From: Pseudoips prasinana | Taxonomy: Eukaryota; Arthropoda; Insecta; Lepidoptera; Nolidae | DNA: 64,000 bases | Direction of reading: 5' to 3' | Assembly: GCA_951640165.1 (NCBI GenBank) | Contig: OX621253.1 | Span: 28,057,469 to 28,121,468, forward strand | In this document: positions 48,536 through 60,112 of the stretch, in pieces | Numbering within the stretch: the first letter of the stretch is position 1 | How the letters are laid out: every line of letters begins with the position of its first letter | Notes under the pieces: generated by a model | Seen by the model: only the letters and a program-made list of their open reading frames with translations | Database searches by the model: none | Told to the model about the DNA's origin: nothing | Translations under genes and position numbers: made by a program

Positions 48536-50366
48536 GCCAGCTGCGCCGTCGCCTGCGCAGCGGACTTCTATTCTTTGAGAATACTTACAAATACCTGTGT
48601 AAAAATCCTTATTTTAAATCCTTCAAGCACTGCAGAGAGCTGAATTTTTGCACAGAAGAGTACATTGACATTTTTAATCTTATTCTTATTTATTTAATTC
48701 ATAGCAATTCAATTCAAGTTTTTCACGCATGATGAACGCCAATGACCAATGAGTTACTTTTAGAAATGTTTGGGTATGAAATATAGATGAAATACACGTG
48801 GTTTAGAACACATCTATCCCCGGAAAAATATATAAGTGTAGTCCTTTCGGACTAGGCGACGCAAAGATAGGTACTCCACAAGGCGGTCCTTGGGGAAGGG
48901 TTTGTGCAGCAGTGGAAGTATTTCGGCTGTTATGATGATAAAATGAAAGGCGGTTCGGAACCCGGCCATACTGCCGACAGAAAATAGCATCTGTGTTTTT
49001 TTTAATATACCGTGTATACCATTATTTTCGCACAAATTCTCAAAGAATATATCTCCGTACTGCCGAACTATAAATAACGCAAATTATTTAGCATATATTA
49101 TATATTTATAAGAAAAATACTAACGTATTTATTTCGCTTTGTATTAAGTTATCAAATTATGCTCTCGGTTAGTTAACAATAGTTATTTTGTTCTAACATC
49201 GAGTGAACGATATTTTTGAATGAAAATTACGTAAACGACAATGATCAAATAATTGGTCATCATCACCATGTGGCTACATTGGTAAAAATCTGGAATTATT
49301 TTAAAACCTTGTGCCTGTGTCACTCGGTCCTTGTGAGTCGACCGTACAAATACCGTGCGACCCAGCTGTATCTGTTTATTGAGTCACTTACAATGGTCAG
49401 ACCTAAAGAAGCTCGGTGCAAAACGGTCTCGTATTAGTTGGTATGAGCGTATATACAGCGTCCATACTAGCTATATTGAACTTTATTCCATCAGTACGAG
49501 AGTAGTATTTGCTTAAGTGTCGCGATATTTCTGTACCTTTGGACAAGATTAGATTATATCTAGCTTTGTCGTTTACGTTCTTTTTAAATCAAAGTGTTAA
49601 TATTGTGTTGTTCGCATTTAGAATTGTGGACTGATTTGTATAAGTTTTATATACAACTTGTAACTTAAGTAGTGTACATGCGTAAGGTTTGTTAAAGAAG
49701 CCACTGAAAAACTTACCAACTGATTTCTACGTATATTGCGAGTTGATATTTTACTAGTTCAGATTCTTCAGGTACTGATGTCCAGGATTAAGATCTCGGG
49801 ATTAAAAAAAAATTAAAATTTGATTTTTCTGGCAAGAAAATTTTTCAATTACAACCTGTAGTGAGAGAATGCTCTGCAGATGGTTGATGGCTTGCCTCCG
49901 TTGAAATTGGCCGCTGTGGGGGATTGTACATTGTTTATGTTACATCTTGTATTAGTCTTAAATATTTAAGTAAATAGTTGCTTAAAAACAATACAGATGT
50001 CTTAGTAATATTTCGATCAAACAATCGATTTGGAAAAGGTGCAAGCATCATGCATTTATATAAATGAGATTTTTACTGTAGATTGTTAATAAATTGATGA
50101 AGTGAGTTTTTATATTTTTACAAATGGTCCTTTTTCTATGCGAGCATTGTGATTGATTTTGTAATGGAGTTTGGTGCGATCTGAACGATCCTTTTATACG
50201 GTGTCAGGTAACTGGGGACGAAATTCTTAACTGGGATTTAACCATAAATTTTTGACCACCAATAATTGGTATTGACATAATATAAACCTCAAACTTTTGG
50301 GTAATCCTCTAATGACCTTAACTTTAGTCCTATGATGTGGAAATGAACCGAGATTCAGAAAATAAA
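48536..50366 (+). other. AIP1 3' UTR and downstream region
   Basis: Mostly unique AT-rich DNA follows the stop. A short RTE 3'-end fragment lies at about 48880-48945. Candidate polyadenylation signals are AATAAA at 50088-50093 and 50361-50366; which one is used cannot be told. Confidence 0.4.
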
Positions 50367-51282
50367 ATTGATATATATATTAACAAGGTTAAATACACTG
50401 CCACCATGGTACGGTAAATCGTGTGAGGGTGTCGAACTTATAATCATCTTTCTAACATAGCGCCATCTGTTGGCATCGTTTAGCAATTACTTAACGATCA
50501 GTGTCCATATCAAATTGATACTGCAGCTCAAATTCACAAATCTCTTTGATAGTTATTCGCGTACGTTAGGTGGATTTTATATTTATTTCTGTCAATGGTC
50601 AACTTAAAACAGGTACGGCCAATTAACGAGCTCCAAGTGACTGTAACTTATTCTTACGAAAAAAATTGTCCTACCAAAACCATTATACTATGGTAAACTT
50701 GTTATTTACATCAAAAACGTTTCAACATGACTGTGGCTTTCAAAAGACTTTTAGGAGATATCCACAATTCTTGGTTGGTTCGGATAATAAGTGGCAAAAT
50801 ATTTTAATTGAGATCCTTCTATGTAATGATCTGTAGGAAACCTTTTTAAAGTAAATAACAAGTTTCCCCTAGATTATTACATAGAAAGATCACGGTCACG
50901 ACTACGTAGTCGAGACTGGCGTGCCGGGCACTTCGGGCACTTTTGGCATTTTGGTTTGTTATCTAGATATGCCTGCCAGTCAATAGGCTAAACGCAATAT
51001 AATAGATATCTACTCTACTATAAAATTTAGTAAGGATAATTGTATGCGTTTAACAGTAGTCTCCAAATACCTGGTTAAGAGGTTTATGACCAGTTACCTA
51101 CATCCAATATCGTGCATACTAACTAGTGTGGAATCGCATTTGCAATATCATAGTGATTATGAGAAATGTCGTCTTATTTGGAAAGACAAATGTAACATAT
51201 TACTACAGTAGTTCATAAGGCACAACTCACTAGCCAGTGCATACATATTTAAATAATCCAGTCATTACGGCGCTCAACATAA
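50367..51282. other. Intergenic DNA, nothing recognised
   Basis: There is no supported ORF, TIR or known local repeat. It may include the distal end of the AIP1 transcript. Confidence 0.35.
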
Positions 51283-51455
51283 ACATAGGTGGGGCAGAAA
51301 GGTTGTTGAGTGGCTACCATGTACCGGACAAGCGTGGGCAGGCTCCTTACAAGATGGACTGATGACCTGGTGAAGGTTCCTGGAAGCTGCTGTATGTAGG
51401 TTCCGCAGGTCTTTGTCCACCAGTGGAGGTCTTTCGGCTGATACGATAATGATCG
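51283..51455 (+). mobile_element. RTE-type LINE 3' fragment
   Basis: GGTGGGGCAGAAAGGTTGTT, GTGGGCAGGCTCCTTACAAG and CACCAGTGGAGGTCTTTCGG match the 41345-41915 copy with internal deletions. Confidence 0.6.
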
Positions 51456-51554
51456 CTTAGTATTGATTCTTACGTTAATCCAACTACCTTCTAAATACTT
51501 ATATTTCATGTTGAAGGGTTTAACCAGACTTTCAGAGCTCAGAACTTAGAAATG

Positions 51555-51775
51555 AATTTAATCTTGTCAGCCGAATAACGTCCACTGCTGGACAAAAGCC
51601 TACTCCAAAGATCTACACATTAGAATTGTGTCAATCATTTGGGGTAAAGGCTATAAGATCACGCTTGGCGGACGTGTTGGAGATCATAGTACACAGAGGT
51701 TCACTGCTGCCCCTTCTCTGGGAGATATTCCCTCTGTGAGATATTCCCTCTGGGCAGCCCTCCCACAGCCAAGAA
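51555..51775 (-). mobile_element. RTE-like LINE remnant, reverse orientation
   Basis: It begins CAGCCGAATAACGTCCACTG and CTGGACAAAAGCC and includes the ATCACGCTTGGCGGACG block shared with 13155-13410. Confidence 0.5.
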
Positions 51776-52733
51776 AAAATATGGTTTATATATTATGTAA
51801 CAAGAGTTCTACCATTCAGTACTTAATTCGAATCTTAATTATAATATATTAATAACACAAAATTGTTAATATAATTAAATAAAAAATAAATATTGTACAA
51901 CATGTTGTCTTTCCAAATAATATCATCAAAAGCGTTTGTCTAAAAACAGTATTTTTATACTAATTTCTGATGTATTTTTTCTTAGTTTTACGCGATTTCT
52001 ACTAAAATGAAGTATGTAAGATGGTAAATAAAACTTGTATACACTTGTAAATACTGTACTTTTATTTCATATCCTTTTTATGTCTTGTCATATCCGTGGC
52101 TGGCGTGAACACATTGACATGTCGATTTCTATGTTTTGTTTTTTTATGGGCTTTATGCGTTTCGCCATTAGCAATTTATATGAAAAAAAATTAACAGTAC
52201 GAAATATACATAACTTTTGGGGCAATCGACTTTGGTAATATGTTGACATCTCTCATTTTAACATGTCTACATTGACAAAACCTCATGTCAAATTACCGAT
52301 TCGCATATTTTTGTGAACGAACATTGATATGTTTTTATATCAACTTATACTCAGTGAACAAAATAGTATTCGTTATTTGATATATCAACTTGTACAAGTA
52401 AAGGTTTTCTATATGCACTAATTTTAAATTGACAAATTGAGATGTCAAGCTATTGCCAGCTGAGGTCTTTTTGATAAAATTGTGACAAATTGAGATATCA
52501 AGTTATGGCTAATCAAAGTATTTCTGTTTAAATTGTGATATATTGAGATATCCGGTTACGGCCAACTAAGTTCTGCACCTTAATCGTAATAAGTATTATA
52601 GTTATCACAACATTTCGGTTTAAATAAGTCTAACGTTAAATGAATATGTTTAGTAGTCAGCTTATGTACACAAGTTAAATTAAAAAATAAGTGAGATATC
52701 AACATGCTTCCGTAAAATGTAAGAATTTGTGAA

Positions 52734-54342
52734 ATGCGTGGCATACTGTGCGTGGTACAGCAGCTGAACAGATACATTGTTTTGACAATTATTGGCAACT
52801 TGGAGATACATAGAAGGGCAGCATTTGTGTCTAAATCAGTAATGATTTTACCAAAAAATCCTCAAAAAACGGGCAGCCGAACATTAAATAGGGATTGTTA
52901 CTCTAAGTACAAGCTGGAGATTTCTAATAAGAGGAAACCTGTTTGTAAAGAGTGTTTCTGTAAAATACTAGGAGAGACCGCAGGATTTGTTAGTGTAATT
53001 ATCTCCTAACGGAATCATACATGAGGATCAAAGAGGTCGTCAACCTCCTAAAAATAAGACTATCGAAGACATTTCACTTGTCAACCACCAACACATTTTG
53101 AGCTTTCCAAGTTATGAGAGTCACTATTGTAGAAATTCGACAGGTAAGAAATATCTAGCTTCCGACCTTTAAATTGCTAAAATGTACAGAGAGTATAAAA
53201 ATACTTCATCAAACCCTGTCTCGTTAAAATTATATGCCAAATGCTTTCACGACCTCAATCTATCGTTCAAGCAACCATCCAACGACACATGCAACACGTG
53301 TGATGTGTTAAATGCTAAAATTAAAGTTGCAAATGAAGACGGCAAAGTTAATTTAACTGCTGAATAGACTAAACATCAACATCAAGCTGAAAAAGCTTAT
53401 GCTGAAAAACGTGTTGATAAAGAGAATGCAAAGGCAGATTCGTCTGTTAGAGCATTTACATTCGACCTCCAGCAGTGCTTGCCGACACCATATTTAACGA
53501 CATCTGTCTCGTTTTACAAACTACAGCTTTGGTTATTTAATTTAACAATACATGATTTAGCAAATAATGTGGCTACATGCTACATGTGGGATGAGACTAT
53601 CGGAGCTCGAGGAGCAAACCAAATTGCGTCATGCAACAGATTGCCATCGGAAGTCAAAGAATTGATTTTTATTCCGATACTTGTGGTGGCCAAAACAAAA
53701 ATAATGTTGTGGCGATGATGTTCATGTATTTGTTAAGATAAACCACAAATTCCTGCTCAGTGGGCACACACATGTGAAGTGTGACTCTGACCACGCGATT
53801 ATTGAAAAAGATAAAAAGAGGACACAAATGCGAATCAATCATTTATATGATTGGGTGCAGTTGGTGAGGACTTGCAAAGTTCAAAAACCTTTCAAGGTCG
53901 TGGTGATGACTGTAAATGATTTCTTGGATTTTGCCGAATAAAAATCTAAGAAAGGACCATTTACTGTAAAAAAAACTAGATGATTCGGGGGACAATTTCT
54001 GTGGCAACCTATTAAATGGTTGCAGTATAATAGAAACAGCATAGGACAATTTTATTTCAAAATAAGTCTGGACAGTGAACCCCCTTCAAGTCAATAAATT
54101 TTAGGAAAAGAGGAAAAACTACGAGAGATGTCTTTAGGTTGAGCCAAATCTCCAAGGAGCCTTTGCCAATCAGTGCAGAAAAAAGAAGAATTTGATGGAC
54201 ATGATTGAACTGATTGACGATTCATTCAAGGAGTTTCATATTAAAATAAAAACTGTCGATGATGTCTCTGCTTCTGCCGATCCAGACTTGGACGAGGATA
54301 ACCCAGACGAAGAGGATTTTGAGGTTTCGCAAAATAAATAAT
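52734..54342 (+). pseudogene. Broken ORF of an uncharacterised transposon-borne protein family
   Basis: Collinear open pieces give CKECFCKILGETAGFVS (to 53007), then SYESHYCRNST and KMYREYKN (53100-53364), a stop at 53365-53367, [53 protein letters not shown] (to about 53690), frameshifts, [32 protein letters not shown] and finally an acidic tail (DPDLDEDNPDEEDFEVSQNK). From memory, this [10 protein letters not shown] / SDTC.GQNKN / HTH..CD.DH order is a widespread, unnamed insect family. Conserved Asp residues in the first two and the HTHxxCDSDH block would suit an RNase H-like nuclease, but that is inference. At least one stop and two frameshifts make it non-functional. Confidence 0.65.
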
Positions 54343-54653
54343 AATTGGGGTACTATGGTATTCTTTGAATGTTTCGGTCAGCTTAAATATTATTAAGTAT
54401 ATTTCCCTTCTCAAATAAAACAATTTACTAATTCTTTTTTTTATTTATTGCTTTCAGCCTAGAAAGCTTCGTGGTTTCAATGTAATATTTGTTCAGTTTG
54501 AACAACATTGCTTGATTTTAGTAATTAGTAGGTACTTCAGCAAATCAACGATTACTCGAATTATTTAAATTCGTCATCTGTCTGCTGGCCAATAATAATG
54601 TCTTTGACATAAAAATAACATTGTTTACCTACAAATGTTGGGACATTCATGTG

Positions 54654-54740
54654 GTGAATAAGTTCATAACTGTTGGTAAACAAGTTGACAACTCGGTGAA
54701 TAAGTTGATAACTCGTCGGTGAACGACTTGACAAGTCTAT
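54654..54740 (+). repeat. Subterminal 21-bp tandem repeats of the decayed transposon
   Basis: GTGAATAAGTTCATAACTGT, GTAAACAAGTTGACAACTCG, GTGAATAAGTTGATAACTCG and GTGAACGACTTGACAAGTC follow in series, likely former transposase-binding sites. Confidence 0.6.
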
Positions 54741-54959
54741 TATTATGAAATATATGAGGAATTTCGTTAATCTATTGTCATCGCTTAAAAGATGGCATAA
54801 AATAACATCTAAAACAATTACAACACTTATGTTAAACTAATTTACCGATTTACTAGAGGAGGTCAAAACTTTAAAGTGGTCGCCCTGACAAATTGCAACT
54901 TTAGACATGTCAACATATTCACGCCAGCCACGGATATAATCTAAGTATAGAACGCAGTG

Positions 54960-55400
54960 ACTTTTGTCACTGGCACTTGACGGCATCGAAGTGCAGTGCA
55001 TTCATGAAATCCACATAAGTGTATTTGATGATACTGTTCGTGAATACCCCATGTTTAGCGCCATAGTCAGGTATACCCCAGGTACAGGTTTTATTACCAG
55101 ATTATGGCGCCTAAACTCCAGTGATGAGATGGTGGAGTGTCGATTTCTTTTTTCCAATTGGAAAATGAGGCCGATGTCGACAATTATGCTCCGGGAAGAC
55201 CGCGATCTGCTTGTGGCACAGTCGCTGTGCCGGACTGGCAGGAATCCGGTACAACGCGTTATCGCCCCCTCCCCTTCAGGCGCCAAGAGAAGTCTACGTC
55301 AGGTTAGGTTTAGTCGGTTCGAGTCCGACATAACCACCCGCAGACACTTTTTGCGGGTGGCATGCGAAGGCATTCCCATTGCCTTAATAAAAAAAAAGTA
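54960..55400 (+). mobile_element. GC-rich polyadenylated retroelement fragment
   Basis: About 440 bases, less AT-rich than the surroundings, end in TAATAAAAAAAAA. Inside are hairpins (GTGGCACAGTCGCTGTGCC; CACCCGCAGACAC...GCGGGTGGC). A 153-codon open frame runs across it, but no family is recognisable. I read it as a SINE or LINE 3' region; no clear target duplication is seen. Confidence 0.45.
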
Positions 55401-55407
55401 CAACTAT

Positions 55408-55635
55408 AATAATATTATCCCTTGACATTATTCACACACGGCCATCTAATCCCAAACTATATAAGCAGAGCTTGTACTATGGAAACCCGATAACTGATAT
55501 ATTACACATACTACTTTACTTTTGTACCGCCATACAGACATGTTAATGCACACAAATATCTGTCCTGGGTGGGAAGCGAACCCACGGCCTGCGGCGTGAA
55601 AGGCAAGTGTCTTACCAACCACGCCAACGGGTCCG
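55408..55635 (-). mobile_element. SINE family C copy
   Basis: The reverse-oriented copy runs from AATAATATTATCCCTTGACA and the GAGCTTGTACTATGGAAACC tail to the GGGTGGGAAGCGAACCC B-box region and CCAACCACGCCAACGG head. Confidence 0.75.
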
Positions 55636-55750
55636 TGAATCTTGTGACTAGTGTGAACGTAGCTGCAGTGTAGTGACAGTTGTCACTGTTCCCGAGTCGG
55701 CGCACAAAATAGCCGTAATGTGTGCATTTTCCTTATATTTAGAGACATGA

Positions 55751-55759
55751 AAAATATTC
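55751..55759. repeat. Left 9-bp target duplication of the MULE-like element
   Basis: AAAATATTC occurs here and again at 60528-60536, flanking the transposon exactly. Nine bases is the typical MULE duplication size. Confidence 0.9.
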
Positions 55760-56174
55760 GTATGTGTGTGATTTGAGTGAGCACCCTAAATAAAATTAAT
55801 AATATATACTAGTCATTTAGTAAAAGGTGTGAAACAATTGTAAAAACAATCTTACAATTTGTAAAAAGATAAAACATGAGATATATCAGTTAATGAATGC
55901 TCACTCAGTTCGCACATACGACCACCCTGAATCTCAGAACGTATGAAGATTTCATGTAAGATTTATGTACTACTCTTTAGTAAAACCTTTATAAAGTTGT
56001 CGTTTTAGATATCAATCGCCTAGGGCCGTATAAAAAAAAATTACAAATACTTTCATATGCTCACTCAATTCACACACTTTGAAAGGACCCGATTTCTTAT
56101 GAACAAACCATAATTTCATTTTGTTATAAATCTTGTTTTATTAAAAGGTATACACGTGATTTTGTAAAATACAA
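55760..56174 (+). repeat. Left 415-bp TIR of the MULE-like element
   Basis: It starts GTATGTGTGTGATTTGAGTG. The word TGAGTGAGCA or its complement TGCTCACTCA, with flanking TGTG(A/C)G-type bases, occurs at about 55776, 55899 and 56059, and once more just inside at 56221. Confidence 0.9.
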
Positions 56175-56607
56175 AGCGAACCATAAATGTAGCACGTTTT
56201 GTAATAGTTAATTAATATAAGTGCTCACTCAATCCACACAATTCTGAAAAGTTATAAACGTTAATATCTTTGAATTTATAAGGATTAGAAAGCTATAAAT
56301 TGCGCTAGTTTTAGTAAAGAAAAGTTACTAAAGATTTGCCATTTTACATTTAGTACTCTCAGTTTACTCTAAAAGATATTCAACTGTTTGTGTTTCAATG
56401 AAAATCTGCCATACTGTGGGGTTGTCACGCAGGACATTTTTGCTGAACTAAAATTTTATTTATTTTATAATGACCTTTATCTACGAGGTCAGCAGTAGGA
56501 CCTAACATGGGATGTTACAGTAAGGTCAATGATATACGAATTTGATTGAAACCATTTATTTACATAATGTAGTTTAATAAAAAAAATTACAAATTTAGAT
56601 TTTTGGG

Positions 56608-59600
56608 TTAACAATCGTTGTCGATCAGGATGTAGCTTAAAGAGTGCAACAGAATATTTTGATCAGTACTTTCGTGGATATTAGTACAGTTGTCGTCGTA
56701 GCAAAAATATTTCTCGTTTGATAAATAATGACTCTTATAATGACCAATGCCTGTTAAATCTAAAGGTGCTACGAATTCGACCGCACCAATACTTCTATAC
56801 AATTTATTTTTAAGTACAATTGTACGGGGCACTTTACTTAGCGCTACTGCGTTGGTGCCATTCAAATCAAAAGAAATCACATTTGAAATGATATAATAAC
56901 TAGTTGCTACTCCCTCACATGACGCACATTTTGATTCACCTTCCGACAAAGAAATAGCTGTTTCTAATAGGCTGATATCAAAAATATTAATCATATCTAT
57001 ATTTAAAGGTAAGAACACGTTATTTCTCTTAATTACGTTTGCTGAACACAATACATTGGTACACGTTTTTGTAAAAATTGAGCTAGTGAAATAATCCAGA
57101 AGGAAATGTTCATAGATACGAGCAACATTACAGGCGACATCGTAAGTGCTAGAATTAGTGGTTATTGGCTTTTGAACATATTTTATAATTATTTTTGCTC
57201 TTAGGCTATTTAAATCATCATCTTTGAAATTGGTGTCACTTAGACATTTTACATAATGCGGAATAGATTCATTTTCATCAAAAGTATCTATAATATTTCT
57301 AAATTTTTCGTTTTCGTTATACTCGATACCAAACAAATACATAACAGAATCAAAGGCACAGGTGTTTAATAGATTTACATATTCACCGTTGATATAAACA
57401 GATGAACATAAATTGCCATTTCTTATGTATTTTACCGTCGTGTTTGGTTTTGATCTACTAATTTTACCTTCTCCTTTCCAGTTCTCGACATAAGAGGGTT
57501 GATCCGAAAAAATGGAATCTTCAGTAATAGAGCGCCTGTAAACCGTCTTATAAATTTTCTGCTTTTTAGGATTTAATAGTTTTACTCTTTTCATCGATTT
57601 CCGTTTAGGATTAATTTTAGTTATAATATCTTGATCTAGGGCGCATAATGTAGATTTCATTTCCCCTTCCAAATATTCCGCATATAGCTTATAGAACTCA
57701 TCAATTCTATATCTTTTAAATTTTGTTTTAAATACAAGATGTTTTAAAGTTTTAAAATAACTTTCTATTCCTGAAGAGGACGGTGCTTTATTTTCAGATT
57801 CAAAAAGAAATCTCAATAAATTAGACCACAAAGGTAGTTTCATTAATATTCTTTTAAAAGTAGGAATAAATGGCGGATAGTAATAAGCATTTTTGTTAAT
57901 ATCTAGAGCTGGATTTAGTTTTTTAGTTTCTTCGACAATACTGTTAAACCAATCCATGAATTCTAAGCCTTCGTTATTATTTGGGTCATCAAATTCATTA
58001 TTTTTATCAATGTTTTTGCTATCTGAATTTAATCCATCAAGTGTAACGTCGTGTAATAATTGATCTAACTTAGATTTTAGTGTTGGATAATCACCTATCT
58101 CACCATCATATTGACCAAGGCAAAGTTTTACAACATCGTGAATAAACTCTTTCGCCATATTATAATTTTCGCATCGTTTTAAAAATATTATACAACGTAT
58201 ATAAAAATATTTGACATCTAAAGAAACATTTGTTTTAAAGCAATTTAAATTATGTAATGTCTTAATAAAATGACTTGTATCAAGTCTGATAAACGCCTGT
58301 GGTTTTTCTGAAGTACTACCCTCTAAAACTGAAAATAAATGTCTTATATAGGTTTTTGTAGTACAATATAACGCAAAAGCTTGAATACATGCAGATACCA
58401 AAGCCGATGAGTCATCAGTAATAATTTCATCGGGTGGAGTATCAACATAAGATAACCACTTTTTTAACCAAAGTGATATCGAGTTTTCTGAATGAGAATC
58501 AGTGACCATTTGGAAAATTGGTACAGATTTAAGTTTATCATCGGCTGTTAAAAGTCCTACATATAAAAATAATCTTTTCGTGGCAGTAGTACGATCTGGC
58601 CTATATATATTTTCAAAAAATGAGCCAGTCGCGTCAATGGTAATTGTCACTTTTTTGAATTTCTTTTGGTAATTATTGTAATAATGAATTTGACTATCAC
58701 TCCAAAAACATAAACGAAAATCTGGGAATATATTGAAATCACGAATATTATTTATATTATTACGATATGAATTTTTAGCTATAATAAACAACGATAAAAT
58801 AAGATTTGCATGTGGTAAATGTTCATGTCTTGCTTCAGACTTAATCTTTCTTAAAGCCGAAAGGGAAGGCAGAACAGGTGGAGATATACGGTCAGTATCA
58901 GTCACAAGAGCTGAAGTCAGTTCATTGTGTACTTTAATAGCAGACTTATGGCTTAGGTCTTTAGCTATTTGTTTTCTTCGGTACGGGGTAAGCTTCGATT
59001 TTTTTTTAGGATTGTGTTCAAACGTCTTATCAAAATTATATACCTTACAGATGAATTCCATGATTTTTTCAGTTCTTTTAGAACTTGATATACGAATTTC
59101 AGCTTTGCACTGGGAACATTCACCGATTAAAGAAATTAAATCACTAATTTTGTGTTTTTTAATAGTCCAAGTGCACGGTAGTTTTGTGTGAATCCATATT
59201 TTTTCCTTGATTAAACTGCTCCACTTAAACTTTGGCAGCGTTTTATAATTAAAGAAACTCAAAGTACTGCTTCTTCTCCTAGAGGCACTTATAGGCATAA
59301 TTTTTTTCCAATCGTAAATATCGAGATAGAAAGAAAATGTTTGGCATTCATCATCACTCACAACAACACTGCTGTTCTCTTTTTCCGACGATGACGACTG
59401 TAATAGTGGAGTCGCACAGCCTGAATCGGATATTGGCACCTCATTTGAAATTGTTGCGTTCGAAGTTTCGTCGTTCAAAGTAAATATACGGCTTCTATGA
59501 CGATTCAGTGATATGTATAATGCCATCGGGGACATTTTATTCTCAAGTTCTTCAGACATCTTAGAAAATATTGGGTCGTTATATTTAATGTTGGGAGCTT

Positions 59601-59840
59601 GTAAGTATTCAGCATGTTTTAGAAATATTTTTTTCTGATTTTCGAAACTTATCAGAGGTTTTCGACCTCTTCCAATTATTACTCTGTAATGCAATAGTTA
59701 ATTTTTATAGTAGTACGTATTACGAAACCGTAAAAACTGCATTGAACAAATAAAAAAAGAACAAAATATTGTTATTTATCAGCTAAATATACTTACGTTA
59801 TAGTCACCAGGAAAAACAATAACATTGATAATAGGTACAT
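56608..59840 (-). CDS. Transposase with DDE core and C-terminal USP-like cysteine protease domain
   Basis: The 1028-codon frame starts after a stop with TTG at 59694, so its true start must be elsewhere. A consensus donor GTAAGTAT (59796 down) and acceptor CATTACAG (59684) define a 113-bp intron that joins, in phase 2, a 44-nt exon with an in-frame ATG at 59840; total about 1039 aa. Frame numbering from 59694: a Cys pair (C193, C196), then ITIDATGSFF (D354), EIITDDSSALVSA (D427), DTSHFIKTL (H475) and SSSGIESYFKTLKH (E644), which fit a MULE-type DDE core. From 772: NLLNTCAFDSVMYLF (C779), zinc pairs C878/C883 and C923/C926, and GIGHYKSHY...CYDDN (H985, D1001), the Cys-box and His-box order of USP/USPL1-like peptidases. 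The protein would act in the nucleus on its 415-bp TIRs; the protease substrate is unknown. Domain identities are by motif only. Confidence 0.75.
59684..59796 (-). other. Predicted 113-bp intron in the transposase gene
   Basis: Donor GTAAGTAT and acceptor ATTGCATTACAG on the minus strand, with a TTAAC branch-like word just upstream of the acceptor. It links the ATG-bearing exon 59797-59840 to the long frame and removes an in-frame stop. Confidence 0.55.
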
Positions 59841-60112
59841 TATTGCACTGTACTACGTATGCCACACAATAATAATACGATTAATGTTAAATGACAAACT
59901 TAACAAACAAACAGGATTGAATAATCCGAAACTAGGTGCATATTATTATGAGGGTAGTTTAGTAAAATTAACAAAATATGGATAAGGCTGCGTTCGGAAA
60001 TACCGAGAGATTATGTTAGACTCTTGAAGCTACATTTTGATTATCGGTTGTTAAGCTTTATTTATTTATTTTTGTAGCATTACCTATCTATGCATTTGTT
60101 TGTATGTATTTG

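Larger units (their letters stand above)
52091..54936 (+). mobile_element. Decayed DNA transposon, 33-bp TIRs, TA flanks, unnamed family
   Basis: The left end TATCCGTGGCTGGCGTGAAC (52091-52123) is inverted at 54904-54936 with about four differences. Taking TCCGTGG as the true end leaves a TA on both sides. The left subterminal region has three diverged TTGAGATRTC units of about 60 bp (52430-52570). The right has about four 21-bp GTGAATAAGTTGATAACTCG-like units (54654-54740). Between them lies a broken ORF (52734-54342). At 2.85 kb it looks like a once-autonomous cut-and-paste element. I cannot assign a superfamily. Confidence 0.7.

Noticed and set aside
47291..47382. 5S rRNA gene
   Set aside because: Only the internal-promoter half matches; the 3' half of 5S is replaced by unrelated SINE sequence.
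54964..55425. 153-codon plus-strand ORF as a host gene
   Set aside because: It coincides with a GC-rich block ending in poly(A), has no family features, and an antisense frame is open as well; better read as a retroelement fragment.
58733..59191. 152-codon plus-strand ORF
   Set aside because: It lies entirely antisense to the transposase ORF and has no recognisable domain; treated as a shadow frame.
56608..59694. Assignment of the large transposase to the KDZ (Zisupton-like) group because of its size and fused protease
   Set aside because: The 9-bp target duplication and 415-bp TIRs fit MULE better, and the KDZ motif blocks I know of were not seen.
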